This document shows, in pieces, positions 51,046-59,740 of a stretch of 64,000 nt of DNA; position 1 is the stretch's first letter; each line of letters begins with the position of its first letter. The translations under genes and the position numbers were made by a program. This DNA comes from Pseudobdellovibrionaceae bacterium (GTDB taxonomy: Bacteria; Bdellovibrionota; Bdellovibrionia; Bdellovibrionales; Bdellovibrionaceae), in assembly GCA_019637915.1 (NCBI GenBank), contig JAHBUV010000001.1:1-64000 (forward strand). Direction: 5' to 3'. A model generated the notes under the pieces. The model saw nothing but the letters and a program-made list of their open reading frames with translations, did not search any database and was not told the DNA's origin.

Positions 51046-51393
51046 ATGAGACAGCAAGGCAGCTGCCACTGCGGCAAAGTGCGGTTCGAAGCGGACGTGG
51101 ATGTCAGCAGCGGGGTCGCTTGCAACTGCTCGATCTGTTTGAAACGCGGCACGGTCCTCGCGTTCACGCCCGAAATGAATTTCAAACTGCTCTCGGGTGA
51201 AAACGATCTGACCGATTATCAATTCAACAAGAAAGTCATCCATCACACCTTCTGCTCCACCTGCGGCATTCTGGCCTTTGCCGCCGGCGCCATGCCGGAT
51301 GGAACGAAAATGCGCGCCATCAACCTGCGTTGCGTGGACGGCATTGATCTCGACAAGGTGAAAATTCAAGCCTTTGACGGGCGCAATCACTAG
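51046..51393 (+). CDS. GFA (CENP-V/glutathione-dependent formaldehyde-activating) family protein
   Basis: 115 residues with GGAGG upstream. Zinc-binding Cys of the Mss4-like fold are all present: SCHCGKVRF (C7, C9), ACNCSICLK (C26, C28, C31) and FCSTCGI (near 70). In the prototype the fold binds glutathione adducts; most small homologues have no tested function. Divergent from the heme-motif protein gene. Confidence 0.93.
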   Translation: MRQQGSCHCGKVRFEADVDVSSGVACNCSICLKRGTVLAFTPEMNFKLLSGENDLTDYQFNKKVIHHTFCSTCGILAFAAGAMPDGTKMRAINLRCVDGIDLDKVKIQAFDGRNH

Positions 51394-51492
51394 AGCTCGT
51401 TCGCTTTTCTTCAAGAGGGGACCTCTCAAAACCGCGATTGCTGAAAATTCAGGCAGTCTTTTTTTGCCCCGGTCTCCTCGACGGCGCGCCGC

Positions 51493-51516
51493 GCGACAAA
51501 AAGGGAACTGTTCCCC
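51493..51516. repeat. Half-copy of the 49.7-kb palindrome
   Basis: GCGACAAAAAGGGAACTGTTCCCC differs by few bases from the right arm at 49739-49761 (one extra A, and TTCC for TTAC). The partner arm is missing, as expected for a decayed element. Confidence 0.6.
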
Positions 51517-51568
51517 CTTGAGTTCGTGGCGGAAGAGACTTATCAACGGCCCTCATGAAGGAGAAGCC

Positions 51569-51943
51569 ATGAAGAAGCTGTCTGTTTTGTTGTTCGCTGT
51601 TTTTTCGATGTCCCTGGCCTCGGTGATGGCCGAAGCTCGTGGCGCCATTGGCCAGGAGGTGCGTTGGACCCGCAGTTATTGCGCCTGGGCGCCCCGTGAT
51701 CCCAGCGTGTGCGCCGCCCGCAAATACTGCCAGGTGGACAACACCACGCGCGCTTGCGCTAAGTACTGCCGTGTGAATCCGCAGGATGTGGTTTGCGGTG
51801 AGTTCTACAATCCGACGCCGCGTCCGACCCCGCCGTGGGTGAACGACAGCCCCTATCCGTGGGCCCGCTCGGGCGGCGGCTTCTGCCGTCAGAACCCGTG
51901 GAATATGGCCTGTCAGAGCGATTACCTGCTCTGGTGGGAGTGA
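51569..51943 (+). CDS. Small Cys-rich secreted protein
   Basis: 124 residues from the ATG at 51569 after AAGGAG. Signal peptide (MKKLSVLLFAVFSMSLASVM, ends AEA). The mature ~100 residues contain eight Cys in a regular spread (YCAW, VCAA, YCQV, ACAKYC, VCGE, FCRQ, ACQS) and a Pro-rich middle, so it is probably disulfide-stabilised. No family recognised. A strong terminator follows. Confidence 0.72.
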   Translation: MKKLSVLLFAVFSMSLASVMAEARGAIGQEVRWTRSYCAWAPRDPSVCAARKYCQVDNTTRACAKYCRVNPQDVVCGEFYNPTPRPTPPWVNDSPYPWARSGGGFCRQNPWNMACQSDYLLWWE

Positions 51944-51946
51944 TCC

Positions 51947-51975
51947 AAAAAGCCGCTCTTCGGAGCGGTTTTTTT
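51947..51975 (+). terminator. Rho-independent terminator
   Basis: AAAAAGCCGCTC (51947-51958), loop TTCG, GAGCGGTTTTTTT (51963-51975): a classic UUCG-capped stem with U tract right after the Cys-rich protein gene. Confidence 0.93.
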
Positions 51976-52084
51976 ATTTGGGAACATGACGGAACACTCC
52001 GGTGCGAAAAGACACCGACATCCTTGGCTTTGAGCTTGCAATGGATCCCCTCGAGGCTCATTTTGAACCAGAAGGAGAACCATC

Positions 52085-52657
52085 ATGTCTTTCTTGAAGT
52101 CCTTTTCGCAAGTGATGTTGGCCAGCGGAATCGTGTTCGGTGCCTTGAGCGCTGAAGCCCGTCCCGGCCGTGATGACCGTGGCCAAGGCCGCGGGGGATA
52201 TGATCGCGGTGAACAAGACCGCGGCCGTGATCGTGACGGCGATTTCGGTCGTGGCGGCGGTCGTCCTGGACCCGGCGGCCCGATCGATCAAGGTTTCTAC
52301 GATCAGCGTGTTCGTCGCAATGCTGACTGGATCGTCAATCAAATTTACCGCGCCGTTTTGTTCCGCGATACCGACGCCCAGGGCGCCTGGCATTCGATCC
52401 GCATCGTGCGCGAGCAAGGGTTGGCGGGCTTGGTGGCGGTGGCCCGCTCGGTCGGCAACTCGCCCGAGTACTACCGCAATATCCACAACAGCCGTCGCGC
52501 CGGTGAGATCGTGAACAACATCTATTGGCAGATTCTCGGCCGTCAGCCGGACGCCGAAGGCTTCCGCAGCGCCATCTCGCAGGTTCGTCAGGGCCGCACC
52601 GGCGATCTGCTGGCCGGCATGGTGAGCTCGCCGGAATTTCTGCAAAGACTGCGCTAA
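52085..52657 (+). CDS. Secreted protein with Arg/Gly/Asp-rich region and DUF4214-like domain
   Basis: 190 residues; AGAAGGAGA precedes the ATG. Signal peptide about 1-25 (ends LSAEA). Residues ~27-68 are low-complexity, rich in Arg, Asp and Gly. The rest is a two-copy helical module: VNQIYRAVLFRDTDAQGAWH and NNIYWQILGRQPDAEGFRSA, with VGNSPEYY and VSSPEFLQRL endings, like the DUF4214 domains of the lipoprotein at 16.3 kb and the astacin at 26.9 kb. Function unknown; the basic/acidic tail might bind envelope polymers. Confidence 0.78.
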   Translation: MSFLKSFSQVMLASGIVFGALSAEARPGRDDRGQGRGGYDRGEQDRGRDRDGDFGRGGGRPGPGGPIDQGFYDQRVRRNADWIVNQIYRAVLFRDTDAQGAWHSIRIVREQGLAGLVAVARSVGNSPEYYRNIHNSRRAGEIVNNIYWQILGRQPDAEGFRSAISQVRQGRTGDLLAGMVSSPEFLQRLR

Positions 52658-55600
52658 TCAGCGCAGTCCCAGCAGCAGATCGAAATCCTCTTTGCTGAGA
52701 GCGGCGCTGCCCGCGCCGATCTCGACATCGTTCTCGGTGGTCGAAAACAAGGACTGGAACTTCCGGTCCTTCCGGTCTTTGAGCAGCTCGATCTTCTCTT
52801 CCAACGATTCATGCATGATGTAGCGGAACACCTGCACGGCCTTGCTCTGGCCGAGGCGGTGGGCACGGTCCGTCGCCTGGTTCTCCACGGACGGGTTCCA
52901 CCAGGGCTCGAGGTGGAAAACATAGCTGGCCTTTGTCAGGTTCAAACCAACGCCGCCGGTTTTCAGGGTCATCACCAGCACGGCGCCGCCGGGCATGCCG
53001 TGGAAATCCGCCAGGATTCTTTGCCGCTGCTTCGTGGGAATCCCCCCGTGCAAGACGAAAACCGGGATGCCGGCCTCTTTTAAGAGGCTCGAGGTGTGCT
53101 CCAATGTCTGCAGGAACTGCGTGAACACCAGGGCGCTTTCGCCGGACTCCACGATCTCGCGCAGGGAGTCCATCAGCGTTTCCAGCTTCGGCGGCACTTT
53201 GTTGTAACGGACGTTCGGCAGCGCCGCCGGGTCGGAGCAGGCCTGGCGCAGGCGCAACAGCGCCGTCAGCATCTGCAGCTGCACGCTGGCCTCGCCCTGA
53301 ACGGCCATGGTCTCCTGCACGCGCTGATTGTAGGCCAGCGCGATGTCGCGGTAGATCTCTTTTTGTTTTTCCTCGAAGGCGATGCTGACCTTGGTCTCCT
53401 GCTTGTCCGGCAGCTGATCGAGGATTTCTTTTTTGGTCCGGCGCAGGAGCAGGGGCCTGATCTTCAGCTTCAGGTCGTCCATCTCCTCGCGGGTCACGAG
53501 ATCCGTGTTCACGAAGCGGCGGCGGAAATCCTCGATGCGCCCGAGGCTGCCGGGGACCAGCAGGTCCACCAGGGAGTAGAACTCACCGTAGTGGTTCTCC
53601 ATGGGCGTGCCGGTCAGGCAGATCTTGAACTGCGCCCGCAGGGACCTCGCGGCGCTCGTGCGCTTGGTGGAGATGTTTTTCAGGTTCTGCGCCTCATCGA
53701 AGATCAGCACCCGCCATTTGTACTGATTGAGGAAATCCTCGTGCTCCATCAGGAGCCCGTAGGTGGTGACCAGCACCATCTCGTCCCGGGCCTCGAGGCG
53801 GCGCGCGATGGTTTCGCGGTCGCGGTTCGAGAACACGCACAGGGGCAGTTGCGGCGTGAATTTCTCCACCTCGGACTGCCAGTTGAAAATCAATGACGAG
53901 GGAACGACGATCAGCGCCTGGTGCAGTTCGCCCTTGGCGCGCAGGTCATCCAGGAAGCAAAGGGTCTGCAGGGTTTTCCCCAGACCCATGTCATCGGCGA
54001 GCAAGGCCCCCAGGCGCAGGCGATCCAGGTCCTGCAGCCACTGCGCGCCGGTGTTTTGATAAGGTTTCAGATCGGCCTTCATTGAGGCGGGCCAGGTGAC
54101 CGGCCCTTTCGGCTCGCCCAGGCGGTCGTAAAATTCGCACAGGCTGTCCCATTCCGCGTCGCCGCGGATGCCGACGCCGGAGGCGCGCAAGGCCAGCAGT
54201 TCCAGCGTCTGGTGGCGGGGCAGCTGGTAAACGCGGTCACCGCCGCGGCGCTTGGAGGCTTCGCTCTTTCCCTGCTGCAGCTTGCGCCAGAAATGCTCCA
54301 GGCGGCGCAGCGAGGGCATCTGCTTTTGCGGCACCAGGAAGAGTTTGCCCTCGTACTCGATGACGCCGCCGGCCCCCAGGCTCAGGAAACGATCCGGGTC
54401 GACCTCTTCGCCGCGCAGGAAGAATTTCGGGTTGAGTTCGAACCAGTTGAAGTTTTTCTGCTGACCGTCGGTGCTGAGCAGGAAGTCGACGCGGAATTCG
54501 TCCTCCTCGAGCTCCTGCAGGGGCTGATCCTTGTAGAAAATCCGCAGGCCGTGGGGGAGCAGGCCCTGCAGGGGTTCCAAAGCCCCGTGCACGCCCTGGG
54601 CGCCGCTCAGGTCCGTGCCGGGGAAATGAAAGTGCGCCCGGCTGAGGTCGGCGTCCTGGGCCGGGTCGGCATCGGAGATCTTCGCCAGCAGTCCCGTGCG
54701 GGACTTGCGGAAGGCCTCGCCGTGGGTGGACAGGGCCAGGCGTTGCAGGAGGGCGTGGATCAGACGGAACTCGCGCTCGACCGCGCCCTCCAGCACCACT
54801 TCGCCGGACTCCGAGTAAAAGGCTTCCGGCTGGGCGAGGGATTTGAACGTCAGGTCCACGAAGTCTTCAAAGCAGGCGAGCACCGATTTCGAGCACAGCT
54901 CCGGCAGCGGCAGGTCGCGCACGAAGGTCCCGGCGCCGCCGGCCACCAGCAGCGCGCGGATCTGGCCGTGCAGGGAGGAAAAGAGCTCGGACTTCGCGAC
55001 CACCCGGCCGTCGGTGAGTTGACCGTCGAAGTGCAGGGACAGCGTTTCCAGCAGGACATACTGCAAAATCCCCAGGTGCTTGAGGAGCTTCATGTCCCAC
55101 TCGCGTTTGCTGCGGCTGCGGGCGGCGATCTCACGGGCCTCCGAGCGCAGTAAAAACGGCAAACCCTCCGACAGCGCGCGCAGGTAAACCGCCGATTTCG
55201 TCGTCCAGCCGCGACGGAGCAGGTCCTTCTGGCCCTCGACGCGCGCTTCGTGCTGCAGGTAAAAAGAGCCGTTGTCGCGCAGGCGGATCTCCAGGCGGCT
55301 GCGCTCCGGGGCCAGCGTGACCGAACCGCCGGTGATTTTAACCGGGACCGGCCGGGTCCGCAGGTAGCGCAAGAAAGCCTTCGCCGCCATCTCGCCCCGC
55401 AGGTTCACCGACGGCATGTCCTGAGTGCCCGGCAGCATCTCGTCGGAAACGCCGGACAGGACCTGCTGCATCTGGCTGAATTCATGGAGCCAGGAGTGCA
55501 CGAGCACGACGCCGTCCTCCGCGGCCACCGCGAAGGATTCGAAAAAGCGCAAAGGCCGGCGGCGGAAGCTCACGAGCTTGAATTCGCCGAGGAGTTCTTT

Positions 55601-56218
55601 CCTCTCCTGGAACTCGACCCGCCAGTCGATCTCCTGGGACAGGTCGAATTCCACGGACTGGAGCTTCAGCGCCGCCCCGTCGGTGCCGCGGGCCTGCAGG
55701 TGGAGTTCCACCTGCCTGCGCCGGTGATGCTCGCACACCTGGGCGAGCAAAGCCTGCATGATGGCTTCGAGCTCCGTCAGGGCCTGGCTGATGAAGAGAT
55801 GCGGATCCGTCGGCAGCAGCGGCCAGCGGCCGAAGGGCAGCGGGGTCGGTTGCCCTTGCGGCAGCAAAGCCCCGGGCACGGCGCGGTGATAGGGGTGGCG
55901 GAGGATGTCCTTGGCGCTCATCTGCACGCCGTTGCTGAAATTGTAACGGACCAGGTCGGCCAGGCGGTTCTGGCGGTTCACCTCGTGCAGGGTGTTTTCG
56001 GAGTAGCCGACGATTTTTTTGCGGAACACCTCGGGCAGGTTCCACAGCCGCGGTGAGGACTGGCGCTCTTCCGATTTCTGCACTTCATGATGGCGGTAGC
56101 GCTCGAAGTTGTGGGGGAGGAGGGAGGCGAGCGACGGGCCCTTGAGCAACGGCGGCTCGTCGAAGACGAGGCTGATCGAATCCAATTGGGGCAAGGGCGC
56201 TTCTGACAAGATCTCCAT
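52658..56218 (-). CDS. SNF2/SWI2-family (HepA-like) DNA-dependent ATPase
   Basis: 1186 residues. The C-terminal ~480 residues form a two-lobe SNF2 motor: LLADDMGLGKTLQTLCFL (motif I, about 740), DEAQNLKN (DEAH-box-like motif II, about 840), LTGTPMENHYGEFYSLVDLL (III), VFTQFLQTLEH, FVLHGGIPTKQRQ, LKTGGVGLNLTKASYV and ATDRAHRLGQSKAVQVFRY (V-VI). The N-terminal 700 residues are the less conserved region usual in bacterial SNF2 proteins; no SWIM zinc motif seen. Such proteins remodel nucleoprotein complexes, recycle RNA polymerase or act in defence islands; no defence partner genes lie nearby. Confidence 0.93.
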   Translation of the reverse strand: MEILSEAPLPQLDSISLVFDEPPLLKGPSLASLLPHNFERYRHHEVQKSEERQSSPRLWNLPEVFRKKIVGYSENTLHEVNRQNRLADLVRYNFSNGVQMSAKDILRHPYHRAVPGALLPQGQPTPLPFGRWPLLPTDPHLFISQALTELEAIMQALLAQVCEHHRRRQVELHLQARGTDGAALKLQSVEFDLSQEIDWRVEFQERKELLGEFKLVSFRRRPLRFFESFAVAAEDGVVLVHSWLHEFSQMQQVLSGVSDEMLPGTQDMPSVNLRGEMAAKAFLRYLRTRPVPVKITGGSVTLAPERSRLEIRLRDNGSFYLQHEARVEGQKDLLRRGWTTKSAVYLRALSEGLPFLLRSEAREIAARSRSKREWDMKLLKHLGILQYVLLETLSLHFDGQLTDGRVVAKSELFSSLHGQIRALLVAGGAGTFVRDLPLPELCSKSVLACFEDFVDLTFKSLAQPEAFYSESGEVVLEGAVEREFRLIHALLQRLALSTHGEAFRKSRTGLLAKISDADPAQDADLSRAHFHFPGTDLSGAQGVHGALEPLQGLLPHGLRIFYKDQPLQELEEDEFRVDFLLSTDGQQKNFNWFELNPKFFLRGEEVDPDRFLSLGAGGVIEYEGKLFLVPQKQMPSLRRLEHFWRKLQQGKSEASKRRGGDRVYQLPRHQTLELLALRASGVGIRGDAEWDSLCEFYDRLGEPKGPVTWPASMKADLKPYQNTGAQWLQDLDRLRLGALLADDMGLGKTLQTLCFLDDLRAKGELHQALIVVPSSLIFNWQSEVEKFTPQLPLCVFSNRDRETIARRLEARDEMVLVTTYGLLMEHEDFLNQYKWRVLIFDEAQNLKNISTKRTSAARSLRAQFKICLTGTPMENHYGEFYSLVDLLVPGSLGRIEDFRRRFVNTDLVTREEMDDLKLKIRPLLLRRTKKEILDQLPDKQETKVSIAFEEKQKEIYRDIALAYNQRVQETMAVQGEASVQLQMLTALLRLRQACSDPAALPNVRYNKVPPKLETLMDSLREIVESGESALVFTQFLQTLEHTSSLLKEAGIPVFVLHGGIPTKQRQRILADFHGMPGGAVLVMTLKTGGVGLNLTKASYVFHLEPWWNPSVENQATDRAHRLGQSKAVQVFRYIMHESLEEKIELLKDRKDRKFQSLFSTTENDVEIGAGSAALSKEDFDLLLGLR

Positions 56219-56537
56219 CCTTCATGGCCCCGTTTCAAAGGCCATTCTCGAGGATGCCCCATGCCGCTCCCTCTGTCACCCGATGATCCGCCGGCGGGCT
56301 TTTTTGCCGGTGGGAGGCGCACCGGAAAGAATTTTCAAAGGGCCGCGACGGGCGATCGCGAAGCGGAGGAATTCCTCAGGTTGACAAAATGCCAGGGATG
56401 GTGGCGGTCGCCAGATCGCTTTTCGTTGAGGGCAGCTGAAAAAAAATCAACAAAGCCTATATCTTGAAAACAGCACATGACTCACAGTGTCCTCGTCTTT
56501 ATAAACAAGCACCCTCGAACTGAGATGGGAGCTGTTG
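56219..56537. other. Intergenic region between divergent SNF2 and polysaccharide genes
   Basis: This 319-base stretch has no convincing gene. A TTGACA hexamer occurs near 56380 on the plus strand but without a good -10 at normal spacing; a TTTATAA occurs near 56500 and could be a -10 for the downstream operon. A GC-rich stem with a T run in its loop lies near 56290-56315. It must hold promoters for both directions, but I cannot fix them. Confidence 0.5.
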
Positions 56538-57077
56538 ATGAGGACTTTGATTTCGATTGTGACGGCCGCTGTGTTCTGCACCCAAACCGTCTGGGCCCAG
56601 TCTTCCCTGTTGGGGATTTCCGACGCCGACGTGCGCGCGTCGTCCACCACCTCGGAGTATGTGTTCCGCTCCACTTATCGTGAAAACCTGGTTCCCGTGC
56701 AACTGCTGGGCGCGGTCAGCAAGCCGGGCCTTTATTTCGTTCCGCCGCGCACGGATCTGGTGAAGCTGCTGGCCCTGGCCGGCGGCACGCAGAACAGCGC
56801 CAGCGAAGAGGTCATGGTCCGCAAAGCCGATCAGAGCTGGAAAAAGCTCGACGTGGCGGGCGTGCGCCCCAAAGACCGCTCTTACGAAGTCGACATGAAG
56901 AAGGTCCTCGAGCAGAGCGACTACACGGCCCTGACCATGTCCGCCCAGGACGTGGTGTACGTGCCGCCGAAGGAACCCTGGATCAGCCAGGATCTTTTCC
57001 GCACGGTCTCGGTGGTGTCCCTCGTGATGAGCATCGTCCTCACCGGCGTGCTCATCGATCAGAACCAGAGGAGATGA
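56538..57077 (+). CDS. SLBB-domain exopolysaccharide protein with C-terminal membrane helix
   Basis: 179 residues from the ATG at 56538, with GGAG six bases upstream; TTG one codon earlier is an alternative. Signal peptide about 1-21. The SLBB (beta-grasp) motif VQLLGAVSKPGLYFVPPRTDL and LLALAGG is clear (about 50-85), then ALTMSAQDVVYVPP. The C-terminus carries a hydrophobic helix (TVSVVSLVMSIVLTGVLI). The poly-export domain of Wza is absent, so it is not a full outer-membrane export channel. Coupled to the next gene by ATGA. Confidence 0.8.
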   Translation: MRTLISIVTAAVFCTQTVWAQSSLLGISDADVRASSTTSEYVFRSTYRENLVPVQLLGAVSKPGLYFVPPRTDLVKLLALAGGTQNSASEEVMVRKADQSWKKLDVAGVRPKDRSYEVDMKKVLEQSDYTALTMSAQDVVYVPPKEPWISQDLFRTVSVVSLVMSIVLTGVLIDQNQRR

Positions 57078-58390
57078 GTTTGGAATCCGCCCGTCCCGCG
57101 CTGACCCGATTGGAAACATGGCTGGTGGCCCTGCTGCTGCTGATGCCTTTCCTTTCGAAGATCACGCTGCGGGCCCTGGGCCTGCCCGACCGCTTCGGGT
57201 TGATCTGGTGGCAGGGGGGCCTGCACCCGGTGATGAACTCGGTGCTGACGACGGGGCTGCTCTTCGCCCTGGGGATTTTGTTCATCCGCCGCTCGCCCTC
57301 CTCGACGTCCCGTGAAAAAATCTATCTCAGCGTCCTGATCGCCTTCATGGCGGTGATGGGCGTGCAGGCCATCCTGCAGGCCGCTTTCCAGGACCTGAAC
57401 GTCAATTTGCTTCTGCACTTTTCCGGCCTGGCCCTGACGAGCCTGCTGATTTTCGGCTACGGCTGGCTGGTGCCGCGTTTGGGCGCGGTCGGCACGCTGT
57501 TTCAGCTGCTGACCGTCACCGTGCGCGTGCTGCTGGCGGTGAGTTTCCTGATCCTTCTGCTGCGCCCCGAGTTCGCCTTCAAGGGCAGCCGCTTCATCGG
57601 CGTGTTCAAGCACATTCCCTACATGGTGACCTGCGCCCAGCTGGGCCTGCTCGTGGAGTGGAACAACATCGTCTCCCGGTGCGGCTGGCGGCGGGTCCTG
57701 GCGGGTTTCTTCCTGATGCTCGCGTGGGTCGGCATCGCCTTGACGGGGACGCGCTCGGCGGCGCTTTGCGGTTTGGTGTTTTTGCTCCTCGCCGCTTACA
57801 AATGGCCGATCAAATCCGAGGGCATGACGTGGCTGCGCCGCGGGCTCGTCTACCTGAGCCTGGTTTTCGCGGTCACTCTGGGCCCCTTCGCGGCCTCCGC
57901 CCTGGAATCCTTCCTGCGCGGCGAATCCTCCTTCCTGCTGCGGCCCGCCCAGGACGGCATCGCCAGCCGTCTGGAAGAGGTCGAGCGCGGCTGGGCGACG
58001 GTGGAAAAAAGTCCTCTCCTCGGCCAGGGTCTGTTGTACCGTTTCGGCTCCGAGTCCATGGAGACGGCCGGCTCCTACAACTCCTTCCGCGATCCGCACA
58101 ACATTTTCGTCTCGGCGGGCGTGATCGGCGGCTGGCCGCTGATCATCGTTTTGTCGCTGGCCTTGGGATCGCTGGGGGCCTTCCTGATCTCGCGGTTGCG
58201 GGGGCCGGTGCGCGGCCAGGAAGATTATCAAGTTTTGTTGTTGAGCATTTACCTGCTGTCCCACCTGCCGATCCTGCTGGTGTATCACCTGCATCTGTCG
58301 CTGGGCGGGCTGGCGGACCGGATTTATTGGTTGTTTATGGGCTGCGTGTTTTCCGCGCGGACCGCGAAATCATCAGAGGAGCATGTATGA
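57074..58390 (+). CDS. O-antigen polymerase/ligase-like membrane protein (Wzy/WaaL family)
   Basis: 438 residues, about 10-12 membrane segments. The large periplasmic loop contains GTRSAALCGLVFLLLA and the family His motif FRDPHNIFVSAGVIGGWPL, as in Wzy_C/WaaL-type proteins. It either polymerises undecaprenyl-linked repeat units or ligates them. Located between an SLBB protein and a chain-length protein, polymerase is favoured. Overlaps both neighbours by four bases. Confidence 0.88.
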   Translation: MSLESARPALTRLETWLVALLLLMPFLSKITLRALGLPDRFGLIWWQGGLHPVMNSVLTTGLLFALGILFIRRSPSSTSREKIYLSVLIAFMAVMGVQAILQAAFQDLNVNLLLHFSGLALTSLLIFGYGWLVPRLGAVGTLFQLLTVTVRVLLAVSFLILLLRPEFAFKGSRFIGVFKHIPYMVTCAQLGLLVEWNNIVSRCGWRRVLAGFFLMLAWVGIALTGTRSAALCGLVFLLLAAYKWPIKSEGMTWLRRGLVYLSLVFAVTLGPFAASALESFLRGESSFLLRPAQDGIASRLEEVERGWATVEKSPLLGQGLLYRFGSESMETAGSYNSFRDPHNIFVSAGVIGGWPLIIVLSLALGSLGAFLISRLRGPVRGQEDYQVLLLSIYLLSHLPILLVYHLHLSLGGLADRIYWLFMGCVFSARTAKSSEEHV

Positions 58391-59631
58391 GGGACTTCGT
58401 GTTGAGCTGGCGAAAACACATCTTGTATTTCGCGATTCCCGCCGTCGCCGGGGTGGCGCTGTTCACGGCGATTTATTTCGCCTTCAACCGCATCGAGGCC
58501 GAGGCGCAGCTGATCTCGACCACGTCGTACCGGAGTTCGGCCTCGAAGCTCCCCTGGGATTCCCCGGTGGCTTCGGCCGATGACCGCTCCCGCGGCGGCG
58601 AACTCAAGGACCTGGGCGTCTGGCTGCGCTCGTATGACTTCCTGAAGGACTTCCTCACCAGCCGTTGCGCGGTGAAAAAGCCCGCCTCGTTCTGCGATGA
58701 TTTCAAGCGCGACAAGGACCGGGCGCCCTTGCGTTTGATGGGCCTGGTCGGCTCGCAAGTCGAGGACGGCCGCATCCTGCGCGTCAAGGCCGGCGCCGTC
58801 AACGCCCAGCAGGCCAGCGACCTCGCCAACGCCCTGGCCAAGGAGCTCGTCGATCAGCAGCGCAAGCTCGAGGAGCTCGAGAGCAAGCGCCTGGAGGAGG
58901 CCCTGCGCGCCAAGCGGGCCGAACTCGAGGACCGCCTGCGCAACGGCCTGAAGCGCATGTCGAAGCTCGTGGACACGGGCAACACCGCCGCCATGACCTA
59001 CGACGGCAGCAAGCAGCTGGGTTTCCTGACGGACCTGCAGAACAAGGTCGCCGAGATCGACCTGCAGATCGCCGACAACGAGCGCGTGATCCGCCTGATC
59101 CGCGCCGAAGCGGGCGGCCGTTCCAATCCGAATTCGGATTACGGCGTGGCCCTGCGCATCCGCAGCCTCAAGTCGGACAACCAGATCCTCTCGGAGCGCA
59201 AGAAATCCCTGGCCGCGCAGATGCGCCGTCAACTGTCGTCGCAGTACATGAAGGCCTCGGGCGGCGTCGCCGCCACCCCGTTGATGGAGCAGGTGCGCGC
59301 CGACGCGGAAAACCACAGCTCCGTGGTGAAGGCCCTGGCCAAAGCGCAAATCACCTTGAGCATGAACGAGCAGCCGGTGGAGTTCTTCCAGAAAGCCAGC
59401 CCGGCCCTGGCCCGCGATCGCTGGAGCCTGCCTTTGATGATCGCCATGGGGCTCTTCCTGTCGCAGCTTTTGGCGGTGAGCGCTTTCTGGTTGCTGCGCC
59501 TGTGGCGCCGGGAAGAAGGGGTCGCGGTGGACGTGACGGAAGAGAGCGTCGTGGTCCGCGCCCACGCCCATCGTCCGGAGCCCTTCGCTCCGCCGATCTC
59601 CCTGTCGCGGTTCAGCGACTCGAATCACTGA
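58387..59631 (+). CDS. Polysaccharide co-polymerase/chain-length (Wzz-like) protein
   Basis: 414 residues from the ATG at 58387 (ATGA overlap). TM1 about 12-34 (ILYFAIPAVAGVALFTAIYF), a periplasmic domain with long helices (KELVDQQRKLEELESKRLEE and further heptads, about 150-220), and TM2 about 345-370 (LMIAMGLFLSQLLAVSAFWLL). This is the PCP layout. It lacks the Walker kinase domain of PCP-2a proteins. It sets chain length or couples polymerase to export. Confidence 0.85.
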   Translation: MRDFVLSWRKHILYFAIPAVAGVALFTAIYFAFNRIEAEAQLISTTSYRSSASKLPWDSPVASADDRSRGGELKDLGVWLRSYDFLKDFLTSRCAVKKPASFCDDFKRDKDRAPLRLMGLVGSQVEDGRILRVKAGAVNAQQASDLANALAKELVDQQRKLEELESKRLEEALRAKRAELEDRLRNGLKRMSKLVDTGNTAAMTYDGSKQLGFLTDLQNKVAEIDLQIADNERVIRLIRAEAGGRSNPNSDYGVALRIRSLKSDNQILSERKKSLAAQMRRQLSSQYMKASGGVAATPLMEQVRADAENHSSVVKALAKAQITLSMNEQPVEFFQKASPALARDRWSLPLMIAMGLFLSQLLAVSAFWLLRLWRREEGVAVDVTEESVVVRAHAHRPEPFAPPISLSRFSDSNH

Positions 59632-59658
59632 GATCACGGATCCATCGGCTCATCGGAT

Positions 59659-59697
59659 CGGCCGGAGGCGCGGAAAAAACCGCGCTCCGGCCGTTTT
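59659..59697. terminator. Terminator after the polysaccharide operon
   Basis: CGGCCGGAGGCGCGG (59659-59673), an A6 loop, CCGCGCTCCGGCCG (59680-59693), then TTTT. One bulged G. It lies between the convergent polysaccharide operon and the deacetylase-like gene. Confidence 0.8.
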
Positions 59698-59740
59698 GCG
59701 TTGGGGGCTCGGGCCCTCACCGCGACATCGCGCGCGGGCT

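Noticed and set aside
52658-56218. SNF2 helicase as part of a defence island
   Set aside because: No methylase, nuclease, PLD or other defence partner is adjacent; neighbours are a secreted protein and polysaccharide genes.
56379-56410. TTGACA hexamer as a promoter for the polysaccharide operon
   Set aside because: No -10-like hexamer at 16-18 bases; the distance to the gene is over 150 bases.
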